Assembly: GCF_902830275.1 (NCBI RefSeq)
Contig: NZ_CADESW010000037.1
Span: forward strand, 1 to 40,065
From: Burkholderia stagnalis
GTDB taxonomy: Bacteria; Pseudomonadota; Gammaproteobacteria; Burkholderiales; Burkholderiaceae
Direction of reading: 5' to 3'
DNA: 40,065 bases
The notes beneath the pieces were generated by a model that saw nothing but the letters and a program-made list of their open reading frames with translations, had not been told where the DNA came from and ran no database searches. Positions 1 to 8,186 of this stretch are shown here, in pieces. A program made the position numbers and the translations under genes. The stretch's first letter is position 1, and each line of letters begins with the position of its first letter.

Positions 1-555
1 ATTCCGCGCGGCGTCGCGGCGCTCGGCTTCACGCAGCAGGTGCCGACCGAGGATCGCTACGTGCTGCGCAAGAGCGAGCTGCTCGACCGGCTCGACGCGC
101 TGCTCGGCGGGCGGGTGGCCGAGGAGCTGGTGTTCGCCGACGTGTCGACCGGCGCGCAGAACGATCTCGAACGCGCGACCGCGATGGCACGTCATATGGT
201 CACCCACTACGGCATGAGTCCACGCATCGGTCTCGCGACTTTCGACAACAGCGCGCCGCAGATCGGGGCACCGGGAGCATGGACGTCCGGCGACGGCCGC
301 TGCAGCGAGCACACCGCGCAGCTGATCGACGACGAAGTGCGCGCGCTGCTCGCCGACGCGCATGCGCGGGTGGCCGCGACGCTCGGCGAGCGCCGCGATG
401 CGCTCGAACGGATTGCGCAGCGCCTGCTGCAATGCGAGGCGATCGATCACGACACGCTGATGGCCCTGATCGCGCCGCTGGCGGGCGCCATACCGCCGAC
501 GCACCGGCCCGCAGCGGACGTCCCGGCTGACGCCGCCACGGACGCCCCTGCATGA
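1..555 (+). CDS. ftsH: FtsH-type AAA+ zinc metalloprotease, C-terminal part
   Basis: The open frame runs in from the left edge, so only about the last 184 residues are present. The visible part starts with IPRGVAALGFTQQVPTEDRY and continues through LLGGRVAEELVF, STGAQNDLERATAMARHMV and YGMSPRIGL. These are the conserved peptidase-domain segments downstream of the HEXXH zinc site, which itself lies outside the window. FtsH proteins are membrane-anchored, ATP-driven proteases that remove misfolded membrane and some regulatory proteins. The tail after about residue 160 is rich in Ala and Pro and not conserved. The gene converges on the ribonucleotide reductase gene with a 24-base gap. Burkholderia usually also has a main ftsH in its core genome, so this is probably an accessory copy; that is inference. 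Confidence 0.9.
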   Translation: MPRGVAALGFTQQVPTEDRYVLRKSELLDRLDALLGGRVAEELVFADVSTGAQNDLERATAMARHMVTHYGMSPRIGLATFDNSAPQIGAPGAWTSGDGRCSEHTAQLIDDEVRALLADAHARVAATLGERRDALERIAQRLLQCEAIDHDTLMALIAPLAGAIPPTHRPAADVPADAATDAPA

Positions 556-579
556 TCGACATCTTGTGCAGCCCGCCTG

Positions 580-2373
580 TCAGCACGCTGTACATACGGA
601 TCTATCCGCCTGCCTGGCCGCGTCGCCGGCGACGACCGACGCGAGCTGTGGATCCGGACGGAAAATCGTAATTCCCTTGAGGCGCTCGCGCCACGCGAGC
701 AAGAACAACGCGTCGACTTGCGACAGCGAACAATGCCGATCCACGGTCACTGTCTTCGAGATACCCGCGTCCACGCACGGCTGCAGCGCCGAGAGCATCG
801 CGACGTGGTCGGCCGGCGCAACGTCGCTTGCAGTGACGAAATAATCGGGCAGCGCGACGCCCTTGCCGTGCAATTGCCGGAACAGCCGATACGCGTGGTT
901 CTCCGCACGGAAGACATGGACGTGATCGTCGCCGGTGCGCAGGTAGCGCCGCTGTGTCCAGTCGACGGCTGGCTCGATCCCGTTCGAGCAGTTGTCGCAG
1001 AATGCGAGGCTCACGCTGCCGGCCGGCGCGAACGACAGCAGATGGCTGTTGCGCAACCCGTGCCGCGCGATCGCTTGGCGTACCGCCAGCGGCAGCGGAG
1101 CACGATGCGCCGGCCCGTCGAGATAGGTGGCGGGGTCGTATGCCGGAAACGCACCGCGCTCGGCGGCGAGTGCCGCCGACGCGGCAAATGCGTGCTGGCG
1201 CATCGTCAGCGCGATCTCGCGCGCGACCGTGCGCGCGGCCGGGCTGTCGTAACGCAGCCGCAGCATCGTCAGTGCATCGCCAAGCCCCGTCACGCCAACA
1301 CCGATCCGACGCTTGCTGTGCGCTTCGCGCGCATGCGCGGCGAGCGGCCATGCGGTCAGGTCGAGCACGTTGTCGAGCATGCGGACCTGTACGCGCACCG
1401 CATCGGCGAGCGTCGCGAAATCAAAACCGGGTTCGCCGTCGATGCCGAACGGATGCCGCACGAATCGCGTCAGGTCGATCGGACCGAGGACGCAACTGCC
1501 ATATGCCGGCAGCGGTTGCTCGCCGCACGGGTTCGTCGCGTCGATCCGCTCGTACTCGCGTAGCGGATTCGCGTCGTGGATCGTGTCGAGAAACAGCAGG
1601 CCGGGTTCGGCGCTGTCGCGCGCCGCATTGACGATTTCATGCCACAGCGCGCGCGCCGGAATGGTCGCGTACGCATGCCTGCCGTCCGGCATCGCGGGCG
1701 ACGCGCCGACGCCGGGGCAGGGCGGTGCGTGATGCGCGAGCGTCCACGGCAGATTGTGGGCCACCGCATCCATGAATGCATCCGTTACCCCGACCGACAG
1801 GTTGAATGTCGACCAGCGCTGCCGGCCGCGCTTCGCCGTAACGAATGCGATCAGATCCGGATGATCGCAGCGCAGCACGCCCATCTGTGCGCCTCGCCGC
1901 GGACCGGAAAACGTCAGCGTGCGGCACATGGCGTCGAAACGATCGATCGCCGCGCATACGCCTTTTTCTTCCGCGCGAGGCCGCTCGTACGCGCCGGTGG
2001 GCGGCACCGGCGAGAAGTCGTAGCCGATGCCGCCGCCCATCGTCAACGTGAGCCTGGCCTCGCCAAGCGCGCGCACGAGCGCGGCCTCTACGGCTGCCGT
2101 CGACGCATCTCCCGGTATCTCGAGCGGATGGACGAAGCAGTTGATCATCGTTCCCGGGGTATTGGCGCCCGCATTTGCGAGAATGCGACCGGCGCCGATC
2201 GCGCCGCGCCGCAGGTTGCGGAAGAATGCCTGCTCGACCGGCACGCGCGACGCAGCCGATTCGGCAAGCGACAGGGCGTGCGCGACTCGCCGGAACACGG
2301 CCGCATGAGTCGTTTCGCCAGACTGGGCATAGCGGTCGGCAAATACGGTGGTACAGAGTGGCTGTTCGTCCAT
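580..2373 (-). CDS. nrdJ: Adenosylcobalamin-dependent (class II) ribonucleotide reductase
   Basis: About 597 residues. It reduces ribonucleotides to deoxyribonucleotides with a B12-derived radical and so needs no oxygen. Visible signatures are MINCFVHP (Cys79, first redox cysteine), NPCGEQPLPAYGSC (Cys283, thiyl radical site, and Cys294, second redox cysteine), a phosphate-binding segment SFAPAGSVSLAF, and a C-terminal CTAC pair (Cys594, Cys597) that would re-reduce the active site. The ATG at 2373 is chosen because GGAG lies seven bases upstream. The frame extends further to 2460, but that N-terminus is Arg-rich and has no ribosome site. A box at 2430-2443 and a -10-like TAAAGT (2402-2407 on this strand) fit initiation just upstream of this ATG. 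Class II enzymes are typical companions of microaerobic or anaerobic growth. Confidence 0.92.
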   Translation of the reverse strand: MDEQPLCTTVFADRYAQSGETTHAAVFRRVAHALSLAESAASRVPVEQAFFRNLRRGAIGAGRILANAGANTPGTMINCFVHPLEIPGDASTAAVEAALVRALGEARLTLTMGGGIGYDFSPVPPTGAYERPRAEEKGVCAAIDRFDAMCRTLTFSGPRRGAQMGVLRCDHPDLIAFVTAKRGRQRWSTFNLSVGVTDAFMDAVAHNLPWTLAHHAPPCPGVGASPAMPDGRHAYATIPARALWHEIVNAARDSAEPGLLFLDTIHDANPLREYERIDATNPCGEQPLPAYGSCVLGPIDLTRFVRHPFGIDGEPGFDFATLADAVRVQVRMLDNVLDLTAWPLAAHAREAHSKRRIGVGVTGLGDALTMLRLRYDSPAARTVAREIALTMRQHAFAASAALAAERGAFPAYDPATYLDGPAHRAPLPLAVRQAIARHGLRNSHLLSFAPAGSVSLAFCDNCSNGIEPAVDWTQRRYLRTGDDHVHVFRAENHAYRLFRQLHGKGVALPDYFVTASDVAPADHVAMLSALQPCVDAGISKTVTVDRHCSLSQVDALFLLAWRERLKGITIFRPDPQLASVVAGDAARQADRSVCTAC

Positions 2374-2429
2374 GGCGAGGCTCCGCGGCGGCCGATCATT
2401 CACTTTAAGAACGCGCGTGCGGTGTATCG

Positions 2430-2443
2430 TTGATCGAGCGCAA
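2430..2443 (-). promoter_or_regulatory. Degenerate FNR-like box for nrdJ
   Basis: TTGATCGAGCGCAA has one perfect half-site and two mismatches in the other (CGCAA for ATCAA). On the minus strand a -10-like TAAAGT (2402-2407) follows within one base of the spacing seen at the better promoters here, putting the start of transcription near 2396, 23 bases before the ATG. The second half is weak, so this is a candidate only. Confidence 0.4.
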
Positions 2444-2463
2444 TTCCGGCCCCCGCGCATCCG

Positions 2464-2477
2464 TTGACCGCCATCAA
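2464..2477 (+). promoter_or_regulatory. FNR/ANR-like box between nrdJ and pfkB
   Basis: TTGACCGCCATCAA matches TTGAT-N4-ATCAA with a single T to C change that is common in ANR/FNR sites. On the plus strand TATGGT (2501-2506) follows at about the distance of the other boxes, suggesting a pfkB transcript starting near 2512. It could also act on the divergent nrdJ. Confidence 0.65.
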
Positions 2478-2618
2478 CGACGCTCGGCTTGCCAGGCCGG
2501 TATGGTGGCTCAGGACAGTTCCGGGCGTTTCGGCAACCGGAGCAGCGGCCTGAACGCAGCCGCCGTCCTCCTCGAACTGCGCAGGCATCGGAACGATTTT
2601 CATCGCGGAGCCCCCTTC

Positions 2619-3554
2619 ATGGCCGACATTGTCACAGTGACGCTGAATCCCGCCGTCGATGTCGCGACGTCGGTCGAGCGCATCGTCGATACCCGCAAGC
2701 TGCGCTGCGCATTGCCACGGCGCGATCCAGGCGGCGGCGGGATCAACGTCGCGCGCGTGATTCACCGGTTGGGCGGCGACTGCGTCGCGCTTTACGCAGC
2801 GGGCGGCCCGACGGGACACACGCTGACCGCATTGCTCGAGGCCGAGCACCTGCCCGCCATGCGAATCGGCATTGCCGGCGAGACGCGCGAGAATTTCTGC
2901 GTGCACGAAACCGCGAGCGGCCGGGAGTTCCGTTTCCTGATGCCGGGGCCATCGCTCGCCGAAGCGGAATGGCGGGACTTTGGCGCCAGCCTCGAGCGCA
3001 TGGATCCCGCGCCGCGCTATCTGGTGCTGAGCGGCAGCCTTCCTGCGGGTGCACCGGCCGATCTGTACGCGAAACTGGCGCGGGCTGCATCGGAGCGCGG
3101 TGCCCGGGTCGTCGTGGATACGGCCGGGCCGGCGCTGCAAGCCGCGCTCGACGCCGGCGTGTATCTCGTCAAGCCGAGTCTTGGCGAACTGAGTGCATTG
3201 GCCGGCGCGTCGCTCGAAGAAGATGCGGCCTGCAGATTGGCCGGCGAGCTCGTCGCGGACGGCCGTGCGGAGATCGTCGCGTTGACGCTTGGGGCGCGCG
3301 GCGCGTGGGTCGTCACGCGAGATCGCGCGCTGCGCCTGCCTGGCAGGCAGGCGGCGGTATGCAGCACGATCGGCGCCGGCGACAGCTTCGTCGGTGGAAT
3401 GGTCTGGGCGCTCGCGCGCGGGATAGGGTTCGACGATGCGTGCCGCTACGCGCTCGCCGCGTCCACGGCATCCGTGGCGAATCCGGGCACGACGCTGTGT
3501 ACGCGGGATGAAGTCGAGCGGATCCATGCCGAACTGGCCGCCGGATCGGCGTGA
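2619..3554 (+). CDS. pfkB: PfkB-type phosphofructokinase (ribokinase family)
   Basis: 311 residues, close to the 309 of E. coli PfkB. It is predicted to phosphorylate fructose 6-phosphate (or fructose 1-phosphate) with ATP in the cytoplasm. Seen in the sequence: the N-terminal TLNPAVD, the family signature DPGGGGINVARVIHRLGG, the sugar-side segment RFLMPGPSL, SGSLPAG, LVKPSLGEL, and the catalytic-loop STIGAGDSFVGGM whose Asp is the general base. GGAG sits eight bases before the ATG. The DPGGGGINVAR wording is closer to 6-phosphofructokinase II than to FruK, but the substrate cannot be settled by reading. Many Burkholderia use the Entner-Doudoroff route and lack PfkA, so a low-oxygen PfkB would open fermentation of hexoses; that is inference. 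Confidence 0.88.
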   Translation: MADIVTVTLNPAVDVATSVERIVDTRKLRCALPRRDPGGGGINVARVIHRLGGDCVALYAAGGPTGHTLTALLEAEHLPAMRIGIAGETRENFCVHETASGREFRFLMPGPSLAEAEWRDFGASLERMDPAPRYLVLSGSLPAGAPADLYAKLARAASERGARVVVDTAGPALQAALDAGVYLVKPSLGELSALAGASLEEDAACRLAGELVADGRAEIVALTLGARGAWVVTRDRALRLPGRQAAVCSTIGAGDSFVGGMVWALARGIGFDDACRYALAASTASVANPGTTLCTRDEVERIHAELAAGSA

Positions 3555-3587
3555 CGCCGCCGGACGCACGCAACTTTGCACCGCGGA

Positions 3588-3601
3588 TTGATCTGACTCA
3601 A
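3588..3601 (+). promoter_or_regulatory. FNR-like box for the glycan-processing operon
   Basis: TTGATCTGACTCAA has one mismatch to TTGAT-N4-ATCAA. AAGAAT (3623-3628) lies at the same distance from the box centre as the -10 hexamers of the other promoters here. Transcription would start near 3635, which argues for the GTG at 3657 as the start of the next gene rather than the ATG at 3627. Confidence 0.65.
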
Positions 3602-3656
3602 CGCTCACACAGCGCGATCGTCAAGAATGAGGGACGGAATTTGCTCGGGGTGCATC

Positions 3657-4445
3657 GTGACCGTCCGATCGATCGTCTTCCTGTTCTTTCTGTCGCTGGC
3701 GTCGCCCGCCGTGCTCGGCGACGATGCCGCACCGGCGCAGCCGAGCGTGCTGATCCTTGTCTATCACCGGTTTGCGGCCGAGCGGCTGGATTCGATGACG
3801 GTGCGAACCAGCACGTTCCGCGCGCATCTCCGCGCAATCGATGCAGCCGGCTACCGGATCGTGCCGCTCGCCGATGTCGTGCGCTGGCATGCCGGTGACG
3901 CCGGAGCGATCCCGGCGCGCGCCGTCGCGATCACGGTCGACGACGGGCATCGTTCCGTCTACGACGTGCTGCGACCCGTGCTGGCGCAGCATCCGGTGCC
4001 GGTCACGTTGTTCGTCTACCCGTCGGCCATCTCCAACGCGAGCTACGCAATGACGTGGGACCAACTGCGTACGCTCGGCACGGCTGGCGAATTCGACATG
4101 GAGTCGCATACTTACTGGCATCCGAATTTCCGGACGGAACGCGCACTGCGGTCGCCGGACGACTTCCGGCACTTCGTGTCCTGGCAACTGAGCCGGTCCC
4201 GCGCGCGGCTCGAGGCCGAAACCGGTAAGCCGGTCCGCCTGCTGGCCTGGCCGTTCGGCATCCACGACACGGAAACGGAGCAGCTTGCCGCTCGCGCAGG
4301 CTATGTCGCGGCATTCACGCTCGAAGCGCGCCCGGTGCGGCTCGCCGACCCTGCAATGGCATTGCCGCGCTACCTGATGACCGATGCATGCGAGATTCGC
4401 TGCATGGGCAGCCTGCTGCGTGCAACCGGGGGCGGCCGTGGCTAA
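3657..4445 (+). CDS. Secreted polysaccharide deacetylase (NodB/CE4 type)
   Basis: About 262 residues from the GTG at 3657. The start TVRSIVFLFFLSLASPAVLGDD is a good signal peptide, so the enzyme should work outside the inner membrane. NodB-domain motifs are present: ITVDDG (motif 1, catalytic Asp95 and metal-binding Asp96) and SHTYWHP (motif 2, metal-binding His151 and His155), followed by WPFG. The family removes N-acetyl groups from polymers such as poly-N-acetylglucosamine or peptidoglycan. The nearest architectural comparison is the N-terminal half of PgaB/IcaB. An ATG at 3627 is in frame but has no ribosome site and lies upstream of the predicted transcription start. The 3' end overlaps the next gene by eight bases, so the two are likely translationally coupled. 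The substrate is unknown. Confidence 0.8.
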   Translation: MTVRSIVFLFFLSLASPAVLGDDAAPAQPSVLILVYHRFAAERLDSMTVRTSTFRAHLRAIDAAGYRIVPLADVVRWHAGDAGAIPARAVAITVDDGHRSVYDVLRPVLAQHPVPVTLFVYPSAISNASYAMTWDQLRTLGTAGEFDMESHTYWHPNFRTERALRSPDDFRHFVSWQLSRSRARLEAETGKPVRLLAWPFGIHDTETEQLAARAGYVAAFTLEARPVRLADPAMALPRYLMTDACEIRCMGSLLRATGGGRG

Positions 4446-5694
4446 GCGCGGGTTCCTCTGGCTCCTGCTGCTGTTCGCCGCGCTCACGACGCAGGCGGCG
4501 ACGGTGACGGTCACGGTCGTCGATGCCGCGAGCGGCCGCCCGCTCGCGGGCGCGACGGGCTACGCTTCGGGGGCCACCCTGATCGCCAATGCCGATGGCA
4601 TCTTCACGGTGCCGACCGACGGAGCCGGCACGCAGGTCAGCGTGAAAATGCCCGGCTACGCGCGCGAAGCGGTCACGCTGGACGGGCAGGGCGCCGCACG
4701 CGCCATTCGCATGTCTGCACTGCGCCCGAAAGCGGTCTATCTGTCGGCTTACGGCGTCGCGGACCGCACGCTGCGAGACGCGGCATTGGCATTGCAGGGC
4801 AAGACGGCCATCAACGCGCTCGTCATCGACGTCAAGGGCGACAGCGGCGCGACGCGTTACCGAAGCCTGGCGCGTGAAATCGCGGGTGCGGCCGAGCCGG
4901 CACCCGGCGGCGAGCGCCGCGCGGCGGAGCTGCCGGAACTGGTCGGGCTCTTCCATGCACGGGGCCTATACCTGATCGCGCGCATTGTCGTGTTCAAGGA
5001 CGATCCGCTGGTTCGCGCGCATCCCGAATGGGCTGTGCGGACTGCCGCCAACGAAATCTGGCTCGATCGCGAACACCAGCGCTGGATCGATCCGACCGTG
5101 CGCGCGGCGTGGGAACACAACTATGACGTCGCGGAGGAAGCCGCCCGAATGGGCTTCGACGAGATCCAGTTCGACTATCTGCGCTTTCCGGACGCGAATG
5201 GCCTGCGGTTCCGCGAGCCCAACACCGAGCCCAATCGCGTGGCGGCGATCACGGGGTTTCTCGCGGGTGCGCGGGAGCGCCTGCGTCCGTACAACGTTTA
5301 CCTGGCGGCGGACATCTTCGGCTACGTCTGCTGGAACTTCAACGACACCGCGATCGGGCAGCGGATCGAAACGTTCGGACGATACGTCGACTACATTTCC
5401 CCGATGCTGTATCCGTCCGGGTTCACGTGGGGGTTGCCCGGCTGCCGGAAACCGACCGACAAGCCGGGGGAGATCGTATCCCGGTCGCTCAGGGAAGCGA
5501 TGCGCCGCACCGGCCTGGGCGGCGTGCGCTTCCGCCCCTGGTTGCAGGCGTTTCGCGACTACGCGTTCGATCATCGGGTATTCGATGCCGACGAGATTCG
5601 CGCGCAAGTGGAGGCGGCCGACGCCGCCGGTACGAACGGGTGGATGCTGTGGAATCCGCGCAATCGCTACGATCCCGACGCTTTGCCGCGCTGA
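4438..5694 (+). CDS. Secreted putative glycoside hydrolase (DUF4015-like)
   Basis: 418 residues from a GTG that overlaps the previous stop. A signal peptide (AKRGFLWLLLLFAALTTQAA) is followed by a small carboxypeptidase-regulatory-like beta domain (VTVVDAASGRPLAGATGYAS, about residues 22-95) and then a TIM-barrel-like domain. Key segments are AVYLSAYGVADRTL, INALVIDVKGDSG, YLIARIVVFKDDPL, GFDEIQFDYLRFPD with acidic residues expected at an active site, VYLAADIFGYVCWNFND, YVDYISPMLYPS and GTNGWMLWNPRNRY. These match the putative glycosidase family DUF4015 as I know it. With the deacetylase before it, the pair resembles the two halves of PgaB (deacetylase plus glycosidase-like domain) encoded separately; that is a comparison, not proof. 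The substrate is unknown. Confidence 0.75.
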   Translation: MAKRGFLWLLLLFAALTTQAATVTVTVVDAASGRPLAGATGYASGATLIANADGIFTVPTDGAGTQVSVKMPGYAREAVTLDGQGAARAIRMSALRPKAVYLSAYGVADRTLRDAALALQGKTAINALVIDVKGDSGATRYRSLAREIAGAAEPAPGGERRAAELPELVGLFHARGLYLIARIVVFKDDPLVRAHPEWAVRTAANEIWLDREHQRWIDPTVRAAWEHNYDVAEEAARMGFDEIQFDYLRFPDANGLRFREPNTEPNRVAAITGFLAGARERLRPYNVYLAADIFGYVCWNFNDTAIGQRIETFGRYVDYISPMLYPSGFTWGLPGCRKPTDKPGEIVSRSLREAMRRTGLGGVRFRPWLQAFRDYAFDHRVFDADEIRAQVEAADAAGTNGWMLWNPRNRYDPDALPR

Positions 5695-8009
5695 CCTGCG
5701 TGCTGATACTGGCGATACCGGCGGGCGCCGTAGCGGGCGCAGGCCTGGACACGGGCCTTCAGGCACCGGCCACCACGATTGATGCGGCGATTGCCGCGGA
5801 GATGTCGGATCGCCATCTTGCCGGCGCGGTCGTGCTGATCGGCGACGCCGACGGCGTGCGCGACCGGATCGTGAGAGGCATGCGCACCGCCGGGCGCGCG
5901 TCCGAATCGATGACGGCCGACACGATCTTCGATCTTGCTTCGCTGACGAAAGCCGTTGCCACCGCGACGGCGGTCATGCAGCTCGTGGAACGCGGCAGGC
6001 TGACGCTGGACGCACCGGCTGCCCGATATTGGCCGGCCCTTGACGCGCGAGGCAAGGGCGGCATCACGGTTCGTCAACTGCTCGCGCACACGTCCGGCCT
6101 GCCTGCCGGCGTATCGTCGATACGGGCGCTGCGCACCCGCGCGTCGGTTCTTGCCGACGTCCTGGCGATGTCGCCTGTCGCCCAGCCCGGCACGCGCGTC
6201 ATCTACAGCGATATCAATTACGTGGTACTCGGGGAAATTGTCGAGCGCGCAAGTGGCAAGCGGCTCGACACATGGTGCGCGACGCACGTCTTCGCGCCGC
6301 TGCGCATGCACGATACGCAATTCCTGCCCGGCGTCCGCGTGACATCGCGCGTCGCGCCCACGCGCCTGCGGGCCAGGCGCGCACGCGTCGACGATCCCAT
6401 CGCGGCGGCGATGGGCGGCGTCTCGGGCAACGCGGGCTTGTTCTCCACTGCCGACGATCTCGGGCGCTTCGCACGCATGCTGCTGCATGACGGCGTGCTC
6501 GACGGCGAGCGCATTCTGCGGCCCGGGAGCGTCGCCGCGCTGGAAGCGCCGGCGACACTCGATGCCGACGGCGAGGCGCGCACCGCGGGCTGGGCGCTGC
6601 AGGCGCCACTGGCGGCCAACCGCTATCGGCTGCCGGCAGCCGGCGCGCTCGCCCATCTTGGCTATACGGGAACGGGCCTGTGGATCGATCTGGTTACGCG
6701 GCGCTTCGTCATCGTGCTGACGAGCCGCCTGTATCCGGACGCGACAGGCGACGCGCAGCCGTTGCGGGAAGCGGTGCTCGGTATCGTGTCGAGCCATGCG
6801 CCGCCGGTATCGGGCGCGCAGATTGCCGCCCGCATTCCCGTGATGAGGCCGGCCGTCGAGCGTGCCGCGCGTTTGCCGAGGTCCGACGGCCCGGTGCTGA
6901 CCGGCATCGATGTGCTCGCGGCGAACGGATTCGCCGGCGTGGCCGGCAAGCGCGTCGGCGTTGTCACGAATCGCAGCGGCTTCGATCGCGCGGGCCGGCG
7001 CACGATCGACCTGCTGGCGCAAGCGCCGCGGGCCCGGCTCACGGCGATCTTCGCACCGGAGCACGGTGTCGATACCGATCTCGACACGACGTTCGGCGAC
7101 ACCGTCGACGTGCGCACGAACGTGGTTGTCCGCAGCCTCTATGGCGACCGGCGGCGAATCGCGCCGGCGGCATTGTCGGGCATCGACGTGCTCGTCTTCG
7201 ATCTCCAGGATGCCGGCGTGCGTTTCTTCACCTATATCGCGACACTCGGCTACGCACTCGAGGCGGCGTCCGCCGCGCATGTTCCGGTGATCGTGCTGGA
7301 TCGCCCGAACCTGCTTGGGGCGGACACGGTCGGGGGGGCGGTATCGGACGCCGATCCCGCGTCCTTCACGAACTACTATCCGCTGCCGCTGATGCATGGG
7401 ATGACGGTCGGCGAACTGGCGAAGCTGTTCAACGAACGGTTGCGGATCGGCGCCGATCTGACGGTGGTACCGATGCAGCACTACCTGCGATCGATGCGCT
7501 TTGAAGATACCGGGCTTGGCTGGGTGCCGCCGTCGCCGAACCTGCGCGATACGGCCGCGCTGTCGCTATATCCGGATGTCGGCCTTGTCGAAGGGGCGGA
7601 GATCAGTGTCGGCCGCGGCACCGCAAGGCCGTTCGGCGTCGTCGGCTCGCCCTGGATCGATGGCCGCGCGCTCGCGGACGACTTGCGGGCGATGCATGTG
7701 AATGCGACCTTCGTGCCGATCCGGTTCGTGCCGACGGAAGGTCCTTATCGCGGCGCACTGTGCGAAGGCGTGCGGATCGCGCGGCTGCCGGGTACGTTGC
7801 GGCCAGGGGCGGTCGGTTTCGCGCTCGCGCTTGCGCTGCATCGGCGCTATCCGGAGCGCTTCCGAATCGACCCGATTCGGGCATCGGTCGGTTCGCGCGC
7901 GATTGCGGACATGCTGGAGGATGGGCGTTCGCTCGACGCAATCGAGCGCGTCGTCGATATGCAGAACAGTGCGTTTGCACGAGAGCGGGCGGCTTATCTG
8001 CTGTATTGA
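5649..8009 (+). CDS. Fusion of serine-amidase/beta-lactamase-fold domain with NamZ-like (DUF1343) exo-N-acetylmuramidase
   Basis: About 786 residues from the GTG at 5649, overlapping the previous gene by 46 bases. That start gives a clean signal peptide (RRFAALTCVLILAIPAGAVA). Domain 1 (about 30-400) is a class C beta-lactamase/esterase fold: SLTK (Ser98 nucleophile, Lys101), YSD at 186-188, and HLGYTGTG as the third motif. Domain 2 (about 415-786) is DUF1343, now known as the NamZ exo-beta-N-acetylmuramidase family: VGVVTNRSG, APEHGVDTD, DLQDAGVRFFTYI, LDRPNLLG, LPLMHGMTVGE, YPDVGLVEG, SVGRGTARPF. In Bacillus subtilis amiE (a beta-lactamase-fold N-acetylmuramyl-L-alanine amidase) and namZ are separate neighbours in a murein recycling operon. 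Here the two activities appear joined. Predicted role: taking apart peptidoglycan fragments in the periplasm. Confidence 0.85.
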   Translation: MESAQSLRSRRFAALTCVLILAIPAGAVAGAGLDTGLQAPATTIDAAIAAEMSDRHLAGAVVLIGDADGVRDRIVRGMRTAGRASESMTADTIFDLASLTKAVATATAVMQLVERGRLTLDAPAARYWPALDARGKGGITVRQLLAHTSGLPAGVSSIRALRTRASVLADVLAMSPVAQPGTRVIYSDINYVVLGEIVERASGKRLDTWCATHVFAPLRMHDTQFLPGVRVTSRVAPTRLRARRARVDDPIAAAMGGVSGNAGLFSTADDLGRFARMLLHDGVLDGERILRPGSVAALEAPATLDADGEARTAGWALQAPLAANRYRLPAAGALAHLGYTGTGLWIDLVTRRFVIVLTSRLYPDATGDAQPLREAVLGIVSSHAPPVSGAQIAARIPVMRPAVERAARLPRSDGPVLTGIDVLAANGFAGVAGKRVGVVTNRSGFDRAGRRTIDLLAQAPRARLTAIFAPEHGVDTDLDTTFGDTVDVRTNVVVRSLYGDRRRIAPAALSGIDVLVFDLQDAGVRFFTYIATLGYALEAASAAHVPVIVLDRPNLLGADTVGGAVSDADPASFTNYYPLPLMHGMTVGELAKLFNERLRIGADLTVVPMQHYLRSMRFEDTGLGWVPPSPNLRDTAALSLYPDVGLVEGAEISVGRGTARPFGVVGSPWIDGRALADDLRAMHVNATFVPIRFVPTEGPYRGALCEGVRIARLPGTLRPGAVGFALALALHRRYPERFRIDPIRASVGSRAIADMLEDGRSLDAIERVVDMQNSAFARERAAYLLY

Positions 8010-8131
8010 CGCTTGCGGGCGCCGCGATCCCGTCGTGCCGCAACGCATGCGCGCATAGCCGCCAGCGTCCCCATCCAGGGTACAGAGCCGAGTCGACAGC
8101 AGCGCCCCGTCCCAATGCGTCGCCGAAACTG

Positions 8132-8145
8132 TTGATGCCTGTCAA
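8132..8145 (+). promoter_or_regulatory. FNR/ANR-like box and -10 element for the metal ATPase
   Basis: TTGATGCCTGTCAA has one mismatch to the FNR consensus. A -10 hexamer TAGACT occupies 8167-8172, starting 28.5 bases after the box centre, exactly as at two other promoters in this window that also use TAGACT. The box would sit near -41, the position for a class II activated promoter. Confidence 0.75.
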
Positions 8146-8186
8146 ATTTCCATGGGGCGCGATACATAGACTGAAGCGGGAATCCC

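Noticed and set aside
3627..3656. ATG 3627 as start of the deacetylase
   Set aside because: No ribosome site, it would lengthen the signal peptide with polar residues, and it precedes the predicted transcription start.
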